A stretch of DNA of 18,860 bases from assembly GCA_035286465.1 (NCBI GenBank), contig DATEDF010000052.1:1-18860 (forward strand), in the 5' to 3' direction. The notes beneath the pieces were generated by a model. That model searched no databases. It was not told the DNA's origin and was given only the letters and a program-made list of their open reading frames with translations. The position numbers were made by a program, and so were the translations under genes. This DNA is from Fen-1231 sp035286465 (GTDB taxonomy: Bacteria; Gemmatimonadota; Gemmatimonadetes; Gemmatimonadales; Gemmatimonadaceae). Within the stretch, counting starts at the first letter, position 1; every line of letters starts with the position of its first letter. This document shows, piece after piece, positions 14,461 to 18,860 of the stretch.

Positions 14461-16390
14461 CGCCGGGAGCCGGGCACGGCCCGCGATGACGCACGCCACG
14501 GCCGCGGTGCGCGACGGCGACGTCATCTACTCCCGGCTCTCGCCGGTGGGCGAACGCGAGTCCGTGGGCGGACTGCTCACGCGCAACGCCGAGCGATACG
14601 CCCGGCGGCCCGTGTACCTCGAGCGCGAGGGAGAGACATTCCGCGGCGTGACCTGGGCGGCGTTCGCGCGGCAAGTCGCCGCGTTCGGGCGGTTCCTCGC
14701 CGCGGCGGGCGCGGGTCCGGGCACTCGCGTGGCGGTGTTCTCGCCCAACCGCGGCGAGATGCTCGTCACCGAGCTGGCGACGATGTGCATCGGCGCGACG
14801 TTCGCTCCAATCTTCGCCGGCTACCCGGCGGACCAGGCGTGCGGGCTCATCGAGCAGGCGAAGCCGACGGTGCTCGTCATCGCGGGTGGCGACCAGCTCT
14901 GGCGCATCTGCGTGCCGCCCACCGTGCGCGCCGTCGTGACCTACGACCCGGTCGTGCCCGCCGCGCTCGACGCCACGCTCACCGGAACCGGCGTCTCCCA
15001 CGCGTGCTTCGGCGACATCGCTGGCGCCGCCGCAGGCACGCAGGAGACCGAGGCGGGGCTGCGCTCCTTCCTCGAGGCGGCGACCCGCGTCAACCCGGAC
15101 GAGCCGTGCCTGATGAACTTCACCTCCGGCACGAGCGGCATCCTGAAGGGCGTGCTCCTCACCCACGACAACATCCTGTCGCAGCAGCGCGCGCTCTCGG
15201 CGATCTGGTCGGTGGGGAGCGACGACCGGCTGCTCTCGTACCTCCCGTGGCACCACAGCTTCGGCGGGATCTTCGAGAAGTACACGGCGCTCTTCAACGG
15301 GGCGGCGCTGCACCTCGACGATTCGCTGGGGAAGGACTTCGACCGCCTGCTGCGCAACTGGCTCACGGTGCGGCCGACGGTCTACTTCAGCGTGCCGCAG
15401 GTGTACCAGCAACTCGTCACGCACGCGCAGATGCATCCCGAGGACGACGCGCGGATCTTCCACCCGGAGTTGCGCTTCGTGTTCACCGCCGCCGCGCCAC
15501 TCCCGGCGAACGTGTCGCAGTTCTTCGCGTCGCGAGGCATTCCCGTGCTCGAGGGATGGGGGCTCACCGAGACGGCGCCCTGCTGCACGCTGACGGACCT
15601 GCACGAAGCGCGCAGCGTGCCCGGGATGGTGGGCTATCCGATTCCCGGCGTGCGGCTCAGGATCGCGGCCGACGGGGAAATCCTGGCGCAGGGGCCCAAC
15701 GTGATGCGCGGGTACTTCGAGAACGCCCGCGCCAACGCGGCCGCGCTGCCCGGCGACGGATGGTTCCACACCGGCGATCTCGGCGAGTTCGTCGGCGCGG
15801 GACTCAAGCTCGTCGCCCGCAAGGACCGCGTGTTCAAGATGCTGAACGCGGAAAAGGTCGTTCCGACCGCGCTCGAGAACCAGCTCGCGGGCATGAACCG
15901 GTACATCCGCCACGTCATCGTCGCGGGCGACGGCCGGCGCTTTCTCGCCGCGCTCGTCTTCCCCGACTTCTTCCGCATCCGGGAGGAGTTCGGTGACGAT
16001 CGCACGCGCGCCGAGCAGGTCGTCAAGGCGTCGCTGCGCGAGACGTTCGTGACGTTCAACCGCGCGCATCGCGTGAAGTACGAGCACATCCAGGCGTTCG
16101 CGGTCGTCGCGAAGGAACTCTCGATCGAAGCGCACGAGCTGACGCCCTCGATGAAGGTCCGGGTGCGCAACGTGCTCAGCAACGCCGCCCCGTACCTCGA
16201 GGCGGTCTACGAGCCGAGCGCCGACTGCGACTGTCGCTTCCTGAGGAAGGTCATGCGCATCGCGGGCGACGACCGGCTGTGCTTCGCGGGGAACGATCGG
16301 ACGCTCGATCGCTGCCACGAGTGCGGCAGCTTCGTGTTCGAGGACGCGCGGATAACGGATCCACAGGGACAGAGGAGGGCGGGAGCATGA
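14450..16390 (+). CDS. AMP-forming acyl-CoA ligase with Cys-rich C-terminal tail
   Basis: A 646-aa ANL-superfamily enzyme that activates a carboxylic acid to its CoA thioester with ATP. The P-loop-like motif TSGTSGILKG is at 225-234. Other motifs are YLPWHHSFGG, EGWGLTETAPCC, a DGWFHTGDLGEF adenylate motif, KDRVFKMLNAEKVVP, and a C-terminal lid domain. Overall it resembles long-chain acyl-CoA synthetases (FadD15/AMP-forming type) more than the compact benzoate-CoA ligases (about 520 aa), so the substrate is open. Beyond the lid is an extra tail with Cys593-x-Cys595, Cys611 and Cys622-x2-Cys625, a possible metal site. ATG 14450 has GGAGGG at 14440-14445; a second in-frame ATG at 14486 is possible but has no such site. 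The stop overlaps the had start (ATGA). By context it may supply benzoyl-CoA, hydroxybenzoyl-CoA or an alicyclic or dicarboxylic acyl-CoA. Confidence 0.85.
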   Translation: MSRDAGSRARPAMTHATAAVRDGDVIYSRLSPVGERESVGGLLTRNAERYARRPVYLEREGETFRGVTWAAFARQVAAFGRFLAAAGAGPGTRVAVFSPNRGEMLVTELATMCIGATFAPIFAGYPADQACGLIEQAKPTVLVIAGGDQLWRICVPPTVRAVVTYDPVVPAALDATLTGTGVSHACFGDIAGAAAGTQETEAGLRSFLEAATRVNPDEPCLMNFTSGTSGILKGVLLTHDNILSQQRALSAIWSVGSDDRLLSYLPWHHSFGGIFEKYTALFNGAALHLDDSLGKDFDRLLRNWLTVRPTVYFSVPQVYQQLVTHAQMHPEDDARIFHPELRFVFTAAAPLPANVSQFFASRGIPVLEGWGLTETAPCCTLTDLHEARSVPGMVGYPIPGVRLRIAADGEILAQGPNVMRGYFENARANAAALPGDGWFHTGDLGEFVGAGLKLVARKDRVFKMLNAEKVVPTALENQLAGMNRYIRHVIVAGDGRRFLAALVFPDFFRIREEFGDDRTRAEQVVKASLRETFVTFNRAHRVKYEHIQAFAVVAKELSIEAHELTPSMKVRVRNVLSNAAPYLEAVYEPSADCDCRFLRKVMRIAGDDRLCFAGNDRTLDRCHECGSFVFEDARITDPQGQRRAGA

Positions 16391-17466
16391 CGGCCGGAAC
16401 CCGGGTCACGTGCGTGTCGTGGATGATGACGGTGCCGGGCGCGCCGATGGAGCGCCGGGAGTTCGAGACGGCGGAGCTGAAGCCGGGCGAGGCGCTGGTG
16501 GAGGTCGCCGGGTGCGGCGTCTGCCACACCGACGTGTCCTTTCTCCGTTCCGGAGTGAAGACCCGCGCCGCGCCGCCCCTCGTCCTCGGCCACGAAATCA
16601 GCGGCGTCGTGCGCGAGGTGGGCGATGGCGTGGGGAGGGAGCAGGTCGGCCGGGCGGTGGTGGTGCCGGCGGTGCTGCCCTGCGGCGAGTGCGACCTCTG
16701 CCGCGCCGGCCGGCGGACGATCTGCCGGAAGCAGGTGATGCCGGGGAACGACCGCCACGGCGGCTTCGCGTCACACGTGGTCGTGCCCGCCCGGTTCCTC
16801 TGTCACGTGCCGGACGCGGCGCTGCGGGACCACGAGCTGTGGCAGCTTGCGGTCGTCTCGGACGCCGTGGCGACGCCGTTCGAGGCGGTGAAGCGCTCGG
16901 GCCTCGCCGCGGGCGAGCTCGCGGTCGTCGTGGGCACGGGCGGCATCGGCGTGTACGGCGTGCAGGTCGCGGCCGCGACGGGCGCGACCGTCATTGCCCT
17001 CGACCTCGACGAGCGCAAACTCGAGCAGGCGCGCGCCTCCGGCGCGCGGGGCGCGCTCAACGTGCGCGACGTGCCGGTCAAGGAGATTCGGAAGCAGGTG
17101 CGCGCGGAAGCGGAACGCCTCGGAGCGCCCGCGCATCTGTGGAAGATCTTCGAGATGTCGGGGACGCGCGGCGGCCAGGAGACCGCGTTCTCGTTGCTCG
17201 GCTTCGGTGCCTCGCTCGCCGTGGTCGGCTTCACGATGGATCGCGTCGAGATTCCGCTCTCGAACCTGATGGCGTACGACGCCGTGGCGCGCGGCAACTG
17301 GGGCGCCGATCCCCTGGTCTATCCCGAGCTGCTCGAGTGGGTCGCCGCCGGCCGGGTCCGCCTGAAACCGTTCGTCGAGCGGCGGCCGCTCGCGGAGATC
17401 AACGAGGTCTTCGACGCGGCGCACGAAGGCCGGCTCCTGAAGCGCGTGGTGCTTGTGCCGGGCTGA
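16387..17466 (+). CDS. had: 6-hydroxycyclohex-1-ene-1-carbonyl-CoA dehydrogenase
   Basis: A 359-aa zinc-dependent medium-chain alcohol dehydrogenase that oxidises the Dch product to 6-oxocyclohex-1-ene-1-carbonyl-CoA with NAD+. The catalytic zinc site is CGVCHTD (Cys43, Cys46, His47) and GHE (His69, Glu70). The structural zinc ligands are Cys99, Cys102, Cys105 and Cys113. The nucleotide motif GTGGIG is at 183-188. Stretches shared with Thauera Had are QVMPGND...GGFASHVVVPAR, WKIFE(M/C)SGT, LAVVGFTMD(R/K)VE, LSNLMA and GNWG, which make the assignment strong. ATG 16387 lies in an ATGA overlap with the ligase gene. It is the last + strand gene; the hemerythrin gene faces it across a short gap filled by a tandem array. 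No obvious terminator hairpin with a T-run follows. Confidence 0.93.
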   Translation: MTAGTRVTCVSWMMTVPGAPMERREFETAELKPGEALVEVAGCGVCHTDVSFLRSGVKTRAAPPLVLGHEISGVVREVGDGVGREQVGRAVVVPAVLPCGECDLCRAGRRTICRKQVMPGNDRHGGFASHVVVPARFLCHVPDAALRDHELWQLAVVSDAVATPFEAVKRSGLAAGELAVVVGTGGIGVYGVQVAAATGATVIALDLDERKLEQARASGARGALNVRDVPVKEIRKQVRAEAERLGAPAHLWKIFEMSGTRGGQETAFSLLGFGASLAVVGFTMDRVEIPLSNLMAYDAVARGNWGADPLVYPELLEWVAAGRVRLKPFVERRPLAEINEVFDAAHEGRLLKRVVLVPG

Positions 17467-17551
17467 CGGCCGGTGCGGCCCGGGGCGGCGGACACGCGGC
17501 GCGATCCGCGATCCGCGCTCCGAGCGGGACCCGGCAACGGTACCCGGGCGA

Positions 17552-17607
17552 GCGCTCAGGCGCTCAGGCGCTCCGGCGCCCAGGCGCCCAGGCGCTCAGG
17601 CGCCCAG
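17552..17607. repeat. 8-bp tandem array, units GCGCTCAG and GCGCCCAG, seven copies
   Basis: The units start at 17552, 17560, 17568, 17576, 17584, 17592 and 17600, reading GCGCTCAG twice, GCGCTCCG, GCGCCCAG twice, GCGCTCAG and GCGCCCAG. The array fills the gap between the convergent had and hemerythrin genes and runs into the 3' end of the hemerythrin gene: its stop (complement at 17596-17598) and last residues (ALGA) are written in repeat units. The remaining gap (17467-17551) is GC-rich with a short GCGATCC duplication and no other clear feature. Confidence 0.95.
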
Positions 17608-18159
17608 CGCCTTCGCCTCCCGAGCGAGCTTCTCCGCGAGCGCGTGGAATCTCTCGTGCGCGCCCTCTCCGGTCTCCTCTCGCTCGATGCGCTCGAAGCC
17701 TTGCAGCACGCTCACGGTGCGTTCGGACGACAGCAGCGCGTCGGCCAGCGGGAAGAGGACGTTGTCCTCCTTCGCGATGTGCTCGCGTAGCAGCGCCACG
17801 TAGCGTCGCGCGTGCGACACGACCTGCACGCGCGCGGAGGCGTCGCCCGACTCCAGCCGGCGCGCGGCCTCCCGCAGTCCGCGCGTGAGGGTGCGTCCCT
17901 GTTCGTGTTCGGCGAGCATCACCTCGATCGGCCCGCCCCCAGCGGGCGCGCCACTCTCGCGCATCGCGCCGAACAGCACGCCCTCCTCCTTGTGATGATG
18001 GCAGCCGTCCGCGAACCCCGCGATGAAATCCGCGGCTTCGAGGAAGAACGCTGGCCGGACGGCCTGCCCGCGATGCAGGCGATCGGCCGCGATCTCCAGC
18101 GCGTCGAGCACGTGCTCGATGAGCCGGTGCTCGTTCATGAGTACGTCGGTGGGCTTCAC
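17596..18159 (-). CDS. Hemerythrin-like (HHE-domain) protein
   Basis: A 187-aa soluble four-helix hemerythrin-domain protein, predicted to bind a di-iron centre with His and Glu/Asp ligands. Candidate ligands in order are His11 and His16 (NEHRLIEHVL), His55/His56 with Glu59 (CHHHKEEGVLF), His85 (AEHEQGR), and His127 with Glu131 (EHIAKEDNVLF). Such proteins bind O2 or NO or take part in iron-sulfur repair (YtfE-like). Here a role protecting the oxygen-sensitive ring-reducing enzymes is plausible but only inferred from proximity. The start is GTG (complement of 17157-style CAC at 18157-18159), supported by GGAGGAG six bases upstream; ATG at 18138 would remove seven conserved residues. The last four residues and the stop lie in the tandem array. 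It is convergent to had and so not part of that operon. Confidence 0.87.
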   Translation of the reverse strand: MKPTDVLMNEHRLIEHVLDALEIAADRLHRGQAVRPAFFLEAADFIAGFADGCHHHKEEGVLFGAMRESGAPAGGGPIEVMLAEHEQGRTLTRGLREAARRLESGDASARVQVVSHARRYVALLREHIAKEDNVLFPLADALLSSERTVSVLQGFERIEREETGEGAHERFHALAEKLAREAKALGA

Positions 18160-18165
18160 GGGCCG

Positions 18166-18172
18166 CTCCTCC
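18166..18172 (-). promoter_or_regulatory. Ribosome binding site deciding the GTG start of the hemerythrin gene
   Basis: On the minus strand this reads GGAGGAG, six bases before the GTG at 18159. It supports the longer protein beginning MKPTDVLMNEH over the internal ATG at 18138. Confidence 0.6.
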
Positions 18173-18283
18173 GGATGATGACCTCCGCCCCACTCCTGGA
18201 ATCTGCACGCGGGCGCCGACCGGGAAAGCGCACGCGCCGTCGCGATGCCGATCGCGAATCACCGGTTCAGCGGCTATCTCCGC

Positions 18284-18860
18284 CTAGCGCTCCAGGAGCC
18301 CGCCGATCGCCGCCGCGACGCGCTCCGGCGCATCTTCCGGCGTGAAGTGCCTCGCATCCGGGATCACCTCGAGCGTCGCGCCCGGAATCGCGTCGCGCAG
18401 ACGCTCCCCGACGCCGACGTCGAGGAAGGGGTCGCGCTCCCCCCAGACGATCGCCGTCGGCTGGCGAATCGCGCCCAGCCGTTCGGCGAGCGCGGGCACC
18501 GTGTCGTCCTGCATCGCCAGCAGCTGGGCGATGAGCGAGTCGGTCCCGAGGTGCGTCGTGAAGGCGCGGAGGTAGTGATCGAGCGACCGCCGGCCCGCCT
18601 CGGCGTCGGCGAATCCGGCCAGCAGCGACCCGTGCACCAGCCCCGCGAGCAAAGGAGCGCCGATCGCGCGGCCCACTCGTCGAGCCGCGGCGAGCGCGCG
18701 CGCCAGGCGCGCCGCCTTGCGCGGCCACGCACTGAACGCGGTGCTGCTCACCAGGGCGAGTCGGGTGACGCGCGCGGGCGCCTCGAGCGCGAGCGCCTGG
18801 CCGACCGCGCCGCCCATCGCGTGCCCGACGACGCACGCGGCCTCGATGCGCAGCTCGTCC
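18284..18860 (-). CDS. Alpha/beta-fold hydrolase, partial (start lies beyond the window), nucleophile Ser replaced by Ala
   Basis: The minus-strand frame enters from the right edge and ends with TAG (complement at 18284-18286). About 191 residues are visible. They include the nucleophile-elbow region VVGHAMGGAVGQALAL, the acid loop WGERDPFLD with the likely catalytic Asp, and the C-terminal ARHFTPEDAPE with the likely catalytic His. The elbow reads G-H-A-M-G, so the usual Ser is Ala (codon GCG at 18818-18820 on the complement). The RutD family also has GHALG, so this is not necessarily inactivation. The ATG inside GHAMGG at 18817 is not a true start. The gap to the hemerythrin gene (18160-18283) holds the ribosome site and no promoter I can identify. 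The substrate is unknown. Confidence 0.8.
   Translation of the reverse strand, partial: DELRIEAACVVGHAMGGAVGQALALEAPARVTRLALVSSTAFSAWPRKAARLARALAAARRVGRAIGAPLLAGLVHGSLLAGFADAEAGRRSLDHYLRAFTTHLGTDSLIAQLLAMQDDTVPALAERLGAIRQPTAIVWGERDPFLDVGVGERLRDAIPGATLEVIPDARHFTPEDAPERVAAAIGGLLER

Noticed and set aside
14318..16318. Long minus-strand open frame opposite the ligase
   Set aside because: Antisense shadow of a gene with intact AMP-binding motifs.
17552..17607. Possible CRISPR array or intrinsic terminator
   Set aside because: Contiguous 8-bp units without spacers; no hairpin followed by a T-run.
1..18860. tRNA, rRNA, insertion sequences, phage genes or attachment sites
   Set aside because: No cloverleaf, transposase, integrase or inverted terminal repeats were seen; base composition is even across the window.

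Overview
This window comes from a very GC-rich bacterial chromosome (by eye roughly 70% G+C, third codon positions almost all G or C). It carries part of an anaerobic aromatic-ring degradation island. The best-recognised proteins (BcrD, Dch, Had) resemble the Thauera/Rhodopseudomonas benzoyl-CoA pathway. The host is probably an anaerobic or facultative soil or sediment bacterium. The sequence alone does not settle the phylum.

Layout. From the left edge to 17466 every gene is on the + strand and tightly packed, often with ATGA, GTGA or TGATG overlaps, which suggests one or two long transcripts. The window opens inside a canonical bcrD, the activator ATPase subunit of class I benzoyl-CoA reductase (BCR); its partners bcrC, bcrB and bcrA probably lie just upstream. 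Next come a FAD subunit and a fused [2Fe-2S]/molybdopterin subunit of a xanthine-oxidase-family enzyme (4-hydroxybenzoyl-CoA reductase-like). They are followed by a TetR regulator, a thiolase, a 6-oxocyclohexene-carbonyl-CoA hydrolase-like crotonase with a zinc-ribbon tail, an SDR dehydrogenase and a dienoyl-CoA hydratase (dch).

From 9196 to 14460 lies a second, unusual BCR-like set. It starts with a single polypeptide joining a ketopantoate-reductase-type NAD(P)-dependent domain to a BcrB/HgdB-family reductase subunit. It continues with an activator-type ATPase, a second BcrB-like subunit and a second ATPase. An AMP-forming acyl-CoA ligase with a Cys-rich tail and had (6-hydroxycyclohex-1-ene-1-carbonyl-CoA dehydrogenase) close the run.

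Right end. Convergent on the - strand are a hemerythrin-like protein and a partial alpha/beta hydrolase whose nucleophile serine is replaced by alanine. GC-rich micro-tandem arrays occupy two of the few gaps: a 9-bp unit at 9095-9164 and an 8-bp unit at 17552-17607.

How the genes fit together (inference). The ligase makes an aromatic (or related) acyl-CoA, and the Mo-enzyme may remove a para-hydroxyl. BCR reduces the ring, then Dch, Had and the Oah-like hydrolase hydrate, oxidise and open it. The SDR and thiolase could continue with beta-oxidation. The second BCR-like set with its built-in oxidoreductase domain is the part I cannot match to a described system. A further hidden signal is that the hexamer family RTCGAY appears to be absent from the whole window, and all seven Ile-Asp pairs I found are written ATT-GAC.
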